Shown here: positions 1 through 5,670 of the stretch, piece by piece
How positions within the stretch are numbered: position 1 is the stretch's first letter
Layout of the letters: each line of letters opens with the position of its first letter
Assembly: GCA_027296185.1 (NCBI GenBank)
Contig: JAPUJL010000063.1
Location: 1 to 6,911, forward strand
Source of the DNA: SAR324 cluster bacterium
Lineage (GTDB): Bacteria; SAR324; JACQKK01
Length of the DNA stretch: 6,911 nt
Direction: 5' to 3'
Translations under genes and position numbers: made by a program
The notes under the pieces: generated by a model
Database searches by the model: none
What the model was told of the DNA's origin: nothing
What the model saw: the letters and a program-made list of their open reading frames with translations, nothing else

Positions 1-1835
1 TTGGTCGGATTGGTGATCTCCAACCCGCCGCCGAATTCCGTCGCCCCGAAGCGAATCAGGGCGTCCTGGGGCGGTTGGATCGTCGAGGTGTTGGCGCGCA
101 CGGTGAACGAATCGCTCTCGAACACCTGTCCCGCCCCAAAGGAGATCGAAAGGCCCGAATCGAATTCCAGGGGCGCCCCCACCACGTAATCCTCGCCGGC
201 GCGCACCTGGCCGCTGTTGCCCTTGTCGTCCTCCCAGCGAACGTTCAGGTCGCGGGTGGTGCCGATGGTGCCGTCGCGCAGGGCGGTGAAGGTGTAAACC
301 TTCGCCTCGTCGGAAATGAATTCGCCGGTCACCGATTTATCGGCGGTGCTCTTACGGGGGCCGAATTCCTCCGGAAACTCCGGCTGTACGCCGAATTCTT
401 CCTCGACCTCCTCTTCCGATGGAATCCAGGCGGTCACATCGAGGATTTCGGCGGAGATGCGCCGCTCGGATTCGTCCAGCCACCAGCGGCCGCTGAGCTC
501 CTCCGCGGACACGCGGAACGTGGCGCTGTCGCTGGGATTGAGCACACCCGCGTCGAGCTTGAGCCGGAGTCCGTCGATCAGGGCCAACTGGCTGCCGGGC
601 TGGTATCCGCGGCCCACGTTGACGATGCCCGACTTGCCGTCGTCCCGTTCCCAGCGGATGCGGAGGTTGGAGGCGGCGCCGATGGGGCCGCTACCCTCCA
701 CCGTCAGCGTAAATTCCGTATCGTCCTCGCCGGAATAGTCCCCCTCGATCTGCGGTCCGCCGAAGGTTGCTTGCCGCTCCCAGCGGGAGGGCTGGGAGAA
801 TCCGGCGTCCCGTTCCTCCTGAGGGAGCCACCAGAACAGGTCGGAGCGCTGGGAGCGGGTGCGCACCGTGAACGAGTCGCCCACGATGATGTCCCCTTCG
901 CTCAGCACCAGGCTCAGGCCGTCGGCAAAAGGCGTCGCTTCGCCGGGGGCGTAATTGAACGAGTCCAGCTCAAGGACGCCGTTCTCGCCCGTATCGGTTT
1001 CCCAGCGCACTTGCAGCTGGGATTCGCCGCCCACCGTGCCCGTTTGCACGGCGGTGAAAGTAAAGAGCTTGTCGTCGTCGCCGGTGTAATCGCCCACCAC
1101 CCGCATGATGGCGTTGGAGGCGCCCGTGCCTGTGGCAACGGTCGGGCGCTCGGTAGGCGCGCCGACGCCCGCCCAATCGGAGGGATCCTCGACGAGGTTG
1201 CTGAAGTTGGGCGTCTCGCCACCTTGTAGATCGATTTCCAATGCGATCCGGCCCTCGGAGCCGGTCTTCTGGCTGGTCAGCACCAATTGGAACGGCTTGA
1301 GCTGGTTTCCGGTGCGGATGATGGTGGACTGCACGTCCTCGGATGCCGCGTTGATGGCGTCCTTCAGCCCCTCGAGGGTGTTGTTGGTCTCGTCGATCAC
1401 CACCGTAATGGGGTTTTCCTCACCCACGGTGATGATGAATCGGCCCATGCCGACGATTTGGTCGTTGGTCTCGTAGCCCTGGGAGGATATCTGGTGATTC
1501 AACGCCATGCGTTCCACGATCAGCGTGTGGTTACCCGGCGCCGCGCCCGCGGTGGCGGTCGCCGTCACCACGTCCTCGTTGCTGGTTTCGACGATCTTGC
1601 CCTCCCACAGATTGTTGGAGGCCAATGTGCCGAGGATGCCCTCCAGGTCTTCCAGGACGGTCTTGACCTGGTCGAACGAGTCCAGCTCGATCTGGGCCTG
1701 CTCCTTGCGGTTCTCGACAGGCTCGAGCCGCCGCCGCTCGATCTGGAGCAGGTTCTGGATCGTTTGGTTGGTGTTCATACCCGATGCCAATCCTGGAACC
1801 CGGTTCGCTTGGGCGTTGGTGTTGATTTCCGTCAT
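1..1835 (-). CDS. fliD: Flagellar filament cap protein FliD (hook-associated protein 2), partial, C-terminus beyond the left edge
   Basis: FliD caps the growing flagellar filament and helps exported flagellin fold into place. Reading from the ATG at 1835 gives 611 codons with no stop. The start is supported by an in-frame TAG at 1875-1877 with no other ATG between; the ribosome site is weak (AGGT). Residues 13-110 match the FliD N-terminal domain, with VPGLASGM, an IERRRLEPVENRKEQ helix and the D0/D1 coiled-coil pattern. Residues 181-200 (PFQLVLTSQKTGSEG) are the usual FliD strand before the QDA motif, yet that motif (PPQDALIRFG) appears only at 588-597. The intervening ~375 residues hold three related modules (residues 247-327, 364-444, 503-583), two WWL linkers and an acidic linker (471-493). 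The conserved FliD C-terminal domain should lie beyond the edge. The gene follows flagellin on the same strand, the common order, but with no flaG between. Identity rests on the N-terminal motifs and gene order. Confidence 0.9.
   Translation of the reverse strand, partial: MTEINTNAQANRVPGLASGMNTNQTIQNLLQIERRRLEPVENRKEQAQIELDSFDQVKTVLEDLEGILGTLASNNLWEGKIVETSNEDVVTATATAGAAPGNHTLIVERMALNHQISSQGYETNDQIVGMGRFIITVGEENPITVVIDETNNTLEGLKDAINAASEDVQSTIIRTGNQLKPFQLVLTSQKTGSEGRIALEIDLQGGETPNFSNLVEDPSDWAGVGAPTERPTVATGTGASNAIMRVVGDYTGDDDKLFTFTAVQTGTVGGESQLQVRWETDTGENGVLELDSFNYAPGEATPFADGLSLVLSEGDIIVGDSFTVRTRSQRSDLFWWLPQEERDAGFSQPSRWERQATFGGPQIEGDYSGEDDTEFTLTVEGSGPIGAASNLRIRWERDDGKSGIVNVGRGYQPGSQLALIDGLRLKLDAGVLNPSDSATFRVSAEELSGRWWLDESERRISAEILDVTAWIPSEEEVEEEFGVQPEFPEEFGPRKSTADKSVTGEFISDEAKVYTFTALRDGTIGTTRDLNVRWEDDKGNSGQVRAGEDYVVGAPLEFDSGLSISFGAGQVFESDSFTVRANTSTIQPPQDALIRFGATEFGGGLEITNPT
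87..329 (-). repeat. FliD internal module 3 (protein-level repeat)
   Basis: Residues 503-583 of FliD begin TGEFISDEAKVYTFTA, pass through LNVRWEDDKGNSG and end with SDSFTVRANT. It lies directly before the FliD QDA motif (PPQDALIRFG). An acidic linker rich in Glu and Phe (residues 471-493, bases 357-425) separates it from module 2. No WWL linker follows this copy, which suggests it is the one closest to the ancestral arrangement. Confidence 0.8.
504..746 (-). repeat. FliD internal module 2 (protein-level repeat)
   Basis: Residues 364-444 of FliD begin EGDYSGEDDTEFTLTV, pass through LRIRWERDDGKSG and end with ATFRVSAE. The length matches modules 1 and 3 and the RWE-D-G-G core is kept, but the sequence is well diverged. 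This points to an old duplication rather than a recent one. It is followed by GRWWLDESERR, which echoes the WWL linker after module 1, so the duplicated unit seems to include part of the linker. Confidence 0.8.
855..1097 (-). repeat. FliD internal module 1 (protein-level repeat)
   Basis: Residues 247-327 of FliD begin VGDYTGDDDKLFTFTA, pass through LQVRWETDTGENG and end GDSFTVRTRS. The same order of landmarks (GDY, FTFTA, RWE-D-G-G, DGLSL, DSFTV) recurs twice more in this protein. The module is followed by a linker with LFWWLPQEER. The pattern of short alternating hydrophobic strands suggests a beta-rich domain, probably surface exposed; I do not recognise a named family. Confidence 0.8.
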
Positions 1836-2008
1836 GATGGACCTGGCATTCGCTTCGTAGGGGTGCGTATTTGCCTAGTGGACGCCCAGCGGGCGATTTT
1901 TGCAGCCGGCATTTAACGCACAGTGTTGAAATAATTCTCTAATTATTATTCCTCGCAACGCGTGGAAACCCGGGTTTCAAGTGTTCAAGAAATATTCCAC
2001 GCGGCGGT
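1836..2008. other. Intergenic region between flagellin and fliD
   Basis: These 173 bases separate the flagellin stop from the fliD start, both on the minus strand. They contain a 9-bp inverted repeat (1959-2003), a 14-base palindrome gaaacccgggtttc (1965-1978), and a 7-bp A/T-only inverted repeat with a CTCT loop (1930-1947). I find no sigma-28 -10 box (GCCGATAA) and no good sigma-70 or sigma-54 promoter for fliD, and no run of T after the structures. Read-through from the flagellin promoters is therefore the simplest source of fliD message. Confidence 0.6.
1959..2003 (-). terminator. Stem-loop just after the flagellin stop: possible attenuator or 3' stabilising hairpin
   Basis: The arms cgcgtggaa (1959-1967) and ttccacgcg (1995-2003) are perfect 9-bp reverse complements around a 27-base loop. 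The structure begins six bases past the flagellin stop codon on the transcript. There is no T-run after it, so it is not a standard intrinsic terminator. It could be a partial terminator that lowers fliD expression relative to flagellin, or a 3' end that protects an abundant message. A competing palindrome, gaaacccgggtttc, overlaps the left arm and loop. Confidence 0.4.
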
Positions 2009-3682
2009 CTACCCGCTCACGGTTGCGGTCAGCAATCGGAGCACCGCCTCGGGGCTCTGATTGGCCTGCGCCAGCATGGCCGTCCCCGCAGCGAGCATCA
2101 CTTGATTCCGGGTGAAATTCGTCATCTCCGCCGCCATATCCGCGTCGCGCAAACTCGATTCCGCGCTGGTCAGGTTCTCCTCGGCGACACGGAGGCTCTT
2201 CGTGTTGCTCTGCAACGTATTCTTCTGGAAGGCGCCCAGGGTGGCCCGGAGCTGGGTAATCTCGCCGATGGCATCGTCCACCAGCAGCATTGCGTCCTCC
2301 GCGCCTTGGGCGGTGGTCACGTCGATCTCGCTCAGATTGCGGAATCCGGAACTGTTGGGGACTCCGTTCCCCAGCCGGTTGGACTTGGCATCGACCAGCG
2401 AAATCTTGACCTGCTGGCCGCGCGTGGGTCCCACCTGGAAGGTGAGCGAATTCTGGGTCACGTGAACGAAGCCTTCCGTCTCCGCTTGGGTATCGGCCGG
2501 CACCTCGAAGGTGAATTCGACGAATTCGTTGTCCTCGCGCTTCGACAGAGGCCGGGCGCCGGGAATCCCAACGTCGAAATCTTCCAGCCGCACGTTGCGT
2601 GGATCGGTCTTGAGAATCCGCTCGGTCACTTTCCGCACCGGATCGTGCTCGATGACCAATCCTTCCACGTCCGTGCCGTCGGCTCCGGTCATCTGAACGC
2701 CTTTCCCCGAGCCGATCTTGCCGTCGATGGTACCCTCCACGTCGCGGCCGCGTTCTCCCTGCTCGATGGTATTGGCGAGCCGGCTGAGCACGCCGGGTAT
2801 CGTCGCGGAAGCGGTAAAGACGTGCGCGCTGCCGAACTCTTTGTGCTCGACGACGAGGCGTTGAGTATTCGGATCGACGAATACCTGCACGTCGAGGCCC
2901 GCGCTTTTAACGCTCTGTTCGAGCTTTTGCCCGATGACCTCTCGGATGGCCCGCACGGCGCGCTGTGGATCGACCTGCAGTTCGGGGCGCTCGAGGTTGT
3001 CGAGCATGTTCCGGATGGCCGAGGCGTCCTTGGGATTGTCCATGCGGAATTCGGCGTTCTTTCCGCCTTCCGACAGGATGATCTGGAAGCTATCGACCAG
3101 ATCGCCGACCGAGATCGGTCGTTGGCCTTCCATCCGGGAGCGGGTGGCCGCCTGGGTGATGTCGATCAGGTAGCCTTCCGCCGGCGAGGACTTGGTTTCC
3201 GGCGAGGCCGACTCGAACCGCAGCCCCTGGCCCACGGCTACGCCATTGGCGCCATTGCTGCCGTCGAGCAGGGTGCGGGTGCCGAACTGGCTGGTGCGGG
3301 CCACCCGGTCGATGGTGTCCAGGGCGTTATCCACTTCCGCCTGATCCGCCTGGAGCATCTTCTCGTCGTTGGCCCCTTCGTTGGCGGCGTGAATGGCCCG
3401 TTGCCGGATCGAGATCAACAGGTTGCTGACCTCGTTCAGCGCCGCTTCGGCCGTTTGCACCATGGAAATGGAGGCTTCGGAATTTTCGATCGCTTGCTTG
3501 ATTGAGGCAATCTGGCCGCGCATTTGCTCGGAAATGACCAGCGTGGCCGGTCCATCCGCCGCACGATTGATCTTTAGGCCGGAGGAGAGGCGCTCGAGCG
3601 TGCGGCCCATCTCCTCGTCGGTTTCCCGCAGGTTGCGAAGCGCGTTGAGGGCTGGAATATTGTGATTGATCCGCATTGCCAT
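2009..3682 (-). CDS. fliC: Flagellin, filament subunit
   Basis: This is the main filament protein, exported through the flagellar type III apparatus and polymerised under the FliD cap. It is 557 residues with no signal peptide, as expected. Residues 1-140 form the conserved D0/D1 part: MAMRINHNIPALNALRNL, LERLSSGLKINRAADGPA and ALNEVSNLL, then QAEVDNALDTIDRVARTSQF. Residues 451-557 form the C-terminal D1/D0 part, with NLTSAESSLRDADMAAEM and NQVMLAAGTAMLAQANQ. The middle (about 155-450) is variable and includes a FliD-like motif GTIDGKIGSGKG at 317-328. Instead of ending soon after the ANQ motif as LSLL-type tails do, the protein ends LRLLTATVSG. The ATG at 3682 is preferred over the one at 3676 because it has the better spacing to a strong ribosome site. 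Sigma-28 promoters and a structured leader lie upstream, and fliD downstream. The exact paralogue name (fliC, fla or hag) is not decidable here. Confidence 0.95.
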   Translation of the reverse strand: MAMRINHNIPALNALRNLRETDEEMGRTLERLSSGLKINRAADGPATLVISEQMRGQIASIKQAIENSEASISMVQTAEAALNEVSNLLISIRQRAIHAANEGANDEKMLQADQAEVDNALDTIDRVARTSQFGTRTLLDGSNGANGVAVGQGLRFESASPETKSSPAEGYLIDITQAATRSRMEGQRPISVGDLVDSFQIILSEGGKNAEFRMDNPKDASAIRNMLDNLERPELQVDPQRAVRAIREVIGQKLEQSVKSAGLDVQVFVDPNTQRLVVEHKEFGSAHVFTASATIPGVLSRLANTIEQGERGRDVEGTIDGKIGSGKGVQMTGADGTDVEGLVIEHDPVRKVTERILKTDPRNVRLEDFDVGIPGARPLSKREDNEFVEFTFEVPADTQAETEGFVHVTQNSLTFQVGPTRGQQVKISLVDAKSNRLGNGVPNSSGFRNLSEIDVTTAQGAEDAMLLVDDAIGEITQLRATLGAFQKNTLQSNTKSLRVAEENLTSAESSLRDADMAAEMTNFTRNQVMLAAGTAMLAQANQSPEAVLRLLTATVSG

Positions 3683-3683
3683 G

Positions 3684-3692
3684 GATCACCTC
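3684..3692 (-). promoter_or_regulatory. Extended ribosome binding site of flagellin
   Basis: On the minus strand the nine bases GAGGTGATC are complementary to the GAUCACCUC stretch near the 3' end of bacterial 16S rRNA. They sit one base before the ATG at 3682, with the GAGG core nine bases from the initiation codon counting from its first base to the A. This fits a very highly translated protein and supports ATG 3682 as the start. Confidence 0.75.
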
Positions 3693-3705
3693 ATAGGCTG
3701 TAGTG

Positions 3706-3737
3706 GCGCCCCGGTGGGGATACCCCATGGGGAGCGC
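3706..3737 (-). promoter_or_regulatory. Composite GC-rich hairpin in the flagellin 5' leader
   Basis: Four C4/G4 blocks alternate: CCCC 3709-3712, GGGG 3716-3719, CCCC 3723-3726, GGGG 3729-3732. They are flanked by GCGC at 3706-3709 and 3734-3737. The outer arms pair with a single bulged A (3733) around an inner GGGG-ATA-CCCC hairpin, and adjacent blocks can also pair in mutually exclusive ways. The structure lies between the proximal sigma-28 promoter and the ribosome site, so it would be part of the leader RNA. Whether it regulates is inference. Confidence 0.5.
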
Positions 3738-3777
3738 TGAGCCGGTCGGATATCCGGCTTCGGTTTCGTTGACAGCG

Positions 3778-3804
3778 TTATCGGCGGCCGGACGAGAATC
3801 TTTA
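3778..3804 (-). promoter_or_regulatory. Sigma-28 (FliA) promoter P1 of flagellin
   Basis: On the minus strand this reads TAAA (3801-3804), 15 bases, then GCCGATAA (3778-3785), an exact match to the classical FliA consensus TAAA-N15-GCCGATAA. An A/T tract (AATAAAAAATA on the minus strand, 3814-3824) lies just upstream of the -35, where an UP element would contact RNA polymerase. The expected start near 3771 gives a leader of about 90 bases. This makes flagellin a late (class 3) flagellar gene. Confidence 0.92.
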
Positions 3805-3920
3805 GGGGAGCGCTATTTTTTATTCCCCGAAACCGCTCGATCTGTCGTAAAAGTATGCCGACGTGCCCGTGCCGCCTCCCTGGCAGCTGGCTGTCGTTGG
3901 GCCCATCGGGCTCTGTTTCC

Positions 3921-3947
3921 TTATCGGCGGCGGCAGGGAAATCTTGA
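3921..3947 (-). promoter_or_regulatory. Second sigma-28-type promoter P2, upstream of P1
   Basis: On the minus strand TCAA (3944-3947), 15 bases and GCCGATAA (3921-3928) give a perfect -10 at the correct spacing, with one mismatch in the -35 core. Both P1 and P2 continue the -35 as AAGATT. P2 lies 143 bases upstream of P1 and faces the same way. No credible small gene lies between them, so it would give a flagellin message with a longer (~230-base) leader. Confidence 0.75.
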
Positions 3948-3960
3948 GGAGGTGCCCGAG

Positions 3961-4019
3961 CCGGCACGGAAATCAACGCTCCGGCCCGCCCAGCCCGTGC
4001 GAACCGGTCTCCGTGCCGG
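3961..4019. repeat. Perfect 10-bp inverted repeat upstream of zwf
   Basis: The arms ccggcacgga (3961-3970) and tccgtgccgg (4010-4019) are exact reverse complements separated by 39 bases. The repeat lies ~130 bases before the zwf start and just upstream of sigma-28 promoter P2. It could be a paired operator, or a stem in a long zwf leader RNA. Nothing in the sequence identifies a cognate regulator. Confidence 0.5.
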
Positions 4020-4149
4020 GCGTTTAACCTCTTCAGGGGGACTGCGCACGGCCGGCCGGAACGGGGCGGCAAACGGAAGCCGGAGCGCGGAAGATCGGCT
4101 TTCCTTGAGCGAACGGAGCGCGCAGCGGACAACCGGTTGATTGGGAGCC

Positions 4150-5670
4150 ATGAATCCACTCAGAGACGGCTTGATCAAAGAGAGAGTGCCGGCGCCCCAG
4201 GTGATGGTGATCTTCGGCGCCTCGGGGGATCTGACGCGGCGCAAGCTCTTGCCCGCGCTTTACACCCTCGCCCGGGAGCGGCAATTGCCGTCGCCGTTCT
4301 CGGTGGTGGGTTTCGCCCGGCGGCCCAAGAGCGACGAGGACTTCCGCGGGGAAATGCGCGAGGGCTGCGACCGCTTCGCCCGCCGCCGGCCCGTGGACGA
4401 GACGCTTTGGTCCAGCTTCGCGGAATGCGTTTTCTATCAGCAAGGCAGCTTCGACGACGCGGCGGCCTACGCGGCGCTCAAAACGCGGATGGAGGAGATC
4501 GACGCCAAGCTGGGCATTCCCGCGAACCGCCTGTACTACCTGTCCACGCCGCCCTCCGCCTACCCCACCATCATCGATAACCTGGGTGCGGCGGGGCTGG
4601 TGAGCCGGGCCTACGAGCCGTTCACCCGGATCATCGTGGAGAAGCCCTTCGGGCGCGACCTGGAATCGGCCCAGGTGCTGAATCGGCAGGTGAAGCAGGT
4701 CTTCCGGGAGGCGCAGATTTTCCGCATCGACCATTATTTGGGCAAGGAGACGGTGCAGAACATGCTGGTGTTCCGCTTCGGCAACGGCATCTTCGAGCCG
4801 CTGTGGAACAACCGCTACGTGGATCACGTTCAGATCACCGGCGCCGAGGCGATCGGCGTGGAGGGTCGGGGGGCCTACTACGAAGAGGCGGGGATTCTGC
4901 GCGACATGGTGCAGAATCACCTGTTTCAGGTGATGTCCCTGGTGGGTATGGAGCCGCCAATCTCCATGGACTCCAATTCGGTGCGGGACGAGAAGGTGAA
5001 GTTCCTGCGCTCCCTGCGCCACATCCCGGATGGAAAGGTCGACGAATACGTGGTGCGCGCGCAGTATGCCTCCGGCCACGTGCTGGGCGAATCCGTGCCG
5101 GGTTACAAGGAGGAGCCGGGGGTGGACCCCCAATCCACCACGGAAACGTACGTGGCGCTGAAGCTGCTGGTGGATAACTGGCGCTGGGCCAACGTGCCGT
5201 TTTTCCTGCGCTCGTCCAAGCGCATGCCCAAGCGGGTGACGGAAATCGCCATTCACTTTCGCCAGGCGCCTCATCAGCTCTTCGGCAACGGCACGGGGAA
5301 AGGCCCGGTACCCAACGTCCTGTCGATCCGCATCCAGCCCAACGAGGGGATCGCGCTCCACTTCGGCTCCAAGATTCCCGGCCCCACGACCGACATCGCG
5401 CCGGTGAACATGGAGTTCCTCTACGGCACCTCCTTCGGCAACGAGCCGCCCGAGGCCTACGAGCGGTTGATCCTGGACGCCATGCTGGGCGACAGCACCC
5501 TCTTCACCCGCGACGACGAGGTGGAGGCCTCGTGGACTTTCATCACGAGAATCCACCAGGCCTGGGCGGAGCAGAAGAAGAAGCAGATTCCCGTGTTCGA
5601 GGCCGGGAGCTGGGGCCCCTCCGAGGCCGACGAGCTGCTCGGCGAGGGGATGCACTGGAGGCGGCCATGA
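4150..5670 (+). CDS. zwf: Glucose-6-phosphate 1-dehydrogenase
   Basis: This cytosolic enzyme oxidises glucose-6-phosphate to 6-phosphogluconolactone and reduces NADP+, the first step of the oxidative pentose phosphate pathway. The 506-residue length is normal for the family. The dinucleotide-binding motif IFGASGDLTRRKL is at residues 21-33. EKPFG is at 164-168. The substrate-binding RIDHYLGKE is at 192-200, with Asp194, His195 and Lys199. The catalytic-base motif DMVQNH is at 252-257, where His257 corresponds to the catalytic His of characterised enzymes. All key residues are present, so it should be active. The N-terminus MNPLRDGLIKERVPAPQ resembles the NPLR-GL-P-PQ start of cyanobacterial zwf, which supports ATG 4150. 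An in-frame TTG at 4141 would add only three residues. GGGAG is present but only two bases before the ATG. The stop overlaps the opcA start as ATGA. The only cysteines are Cys73 and Cys93. Confidence 0.97.
   Translation: MNPLRDGLIKERVPAPQVMVIFGASGDLTRRKLLPALYTLARERQLPSPFSVVGFARRPKSDEDFRGEMREGCDRFARRRPVDETLWSSFAECVFYQQGSFDDAAAYAALKTRMEEIDAKLGIPANRLYYLSTPPSAYPTIIDNLGAAGLVSRAYEPFTRIIVEKPFGRDLESAQVLNRQVKQVFREAQIFRIDHYLGKETVQNMLVFRFGNGIFEPLWNNRYVDHVQITGAEAIGVEGRGAYYEEAGILRDMVQNHLFQVMSLVGMEPPISMDSNSVRDEKVKFLRSLRHIPDGKVDEYVVRAQYASGHVLGESVPGYKEEPGVDPQSTTETYVALKLLVDNWRWANVPFFLRSSKRMPKRVTEIAIHFRQAPHQLFGNGTGKGPVPNVLSIRIQPNEGIALHFGSKIPGPTTDIAPVNMEFLYGTSFGNEPPEAYERLILDAMLGDSTLFTRDDEVEASWTFITRIHQAWAEQKKKQIPVFEAGSWGPSEADELLGEGMHWRRP

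Larger units (their letters stand above)
3683..4149. other. Divergent regulatory region between flagellin and zwf
   Basis: These 467 bases have no supported gene. The flagellin half holds the ribosome site, leader hairpin and two sigma-28 promoters. The zwf half holds a perfect 10-bp inverted repeat (3961-4019) and GC-rich sequence. I could not find a convincing sigma-70 promoter close to zwf. The TTGACA at 3769-3774 on the plus strand has no matching -10 at 16-18 bases and lies ~380 bases from zwf. Confidence 0.7.

Noticed and set aside
75..1229. 384-codon open frame on the plus strand opposite fliD
   Set aside because: It is antisense to a clear FliD frame, has low-complexity Ala/Gly/Arg-rich content, and reflects GC-rich third positions.
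1988..2003. Sigma-54 type -24/-12 element before fliD (minus strand TGG-N8-TTGA)
   Set aside because: The -12 GC dinucleotide and most of the -24 box are missing, and the site lies inside the inverted-repeat structure.
33..2530. Many GAATTC sites across fliD and flagellin
   Set aside because: Most seen are Glu-Phe codon pairs in these acidic, beta-rich proteins or nearby codon use; the spacing is irregular, so no repeat system is implied.
2102..3505. 467-codon open frame on the plus strand opposite flagellin
   Set aside because: It is fully antisense to a well-conserved flagellin gene and its product has no recognisable motif.
3769..3774. Plus-strand TTGACA as a sigma-70 -35 box for zwf
   Set aside because: No -10 like TATAAT lies 16-18 bases downstream, it overlaps the sigma-28 P1 region, and it is ~380 bases from zwf.
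4141..4149. TTG start for zwf three codons upstream of ATG 4150
   Set aside because: No better ribosome site, a weaker start codon, and family N-termini align from the MNPLR segment. It cannot be fully excluded because the ATG has a short spacer.
3686..4159. 157-codon minus-strand frame across the divergent region
   Set aside because: It covers both sigma-28 promoters and the leader hairpin, has no ribosome site or motif, and is Arg/Pro-rich. Treated as noncoding.
4033..5655. 540-codon open frame on the minus strand opposite zwf
   Set aside because: The zwf frame carries all catalytic motifs. The antisense frame is His/Arg/Gly-rich with no domain, as expected for a shadow in GC-rich DNA.
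5532..5666. 45-codon N-terminal extension of opcA
   Set aside because: It would overlap zwf by over 130 bases. ATG 5667 has GGAGG at good spacing and the standard ATGA junction.
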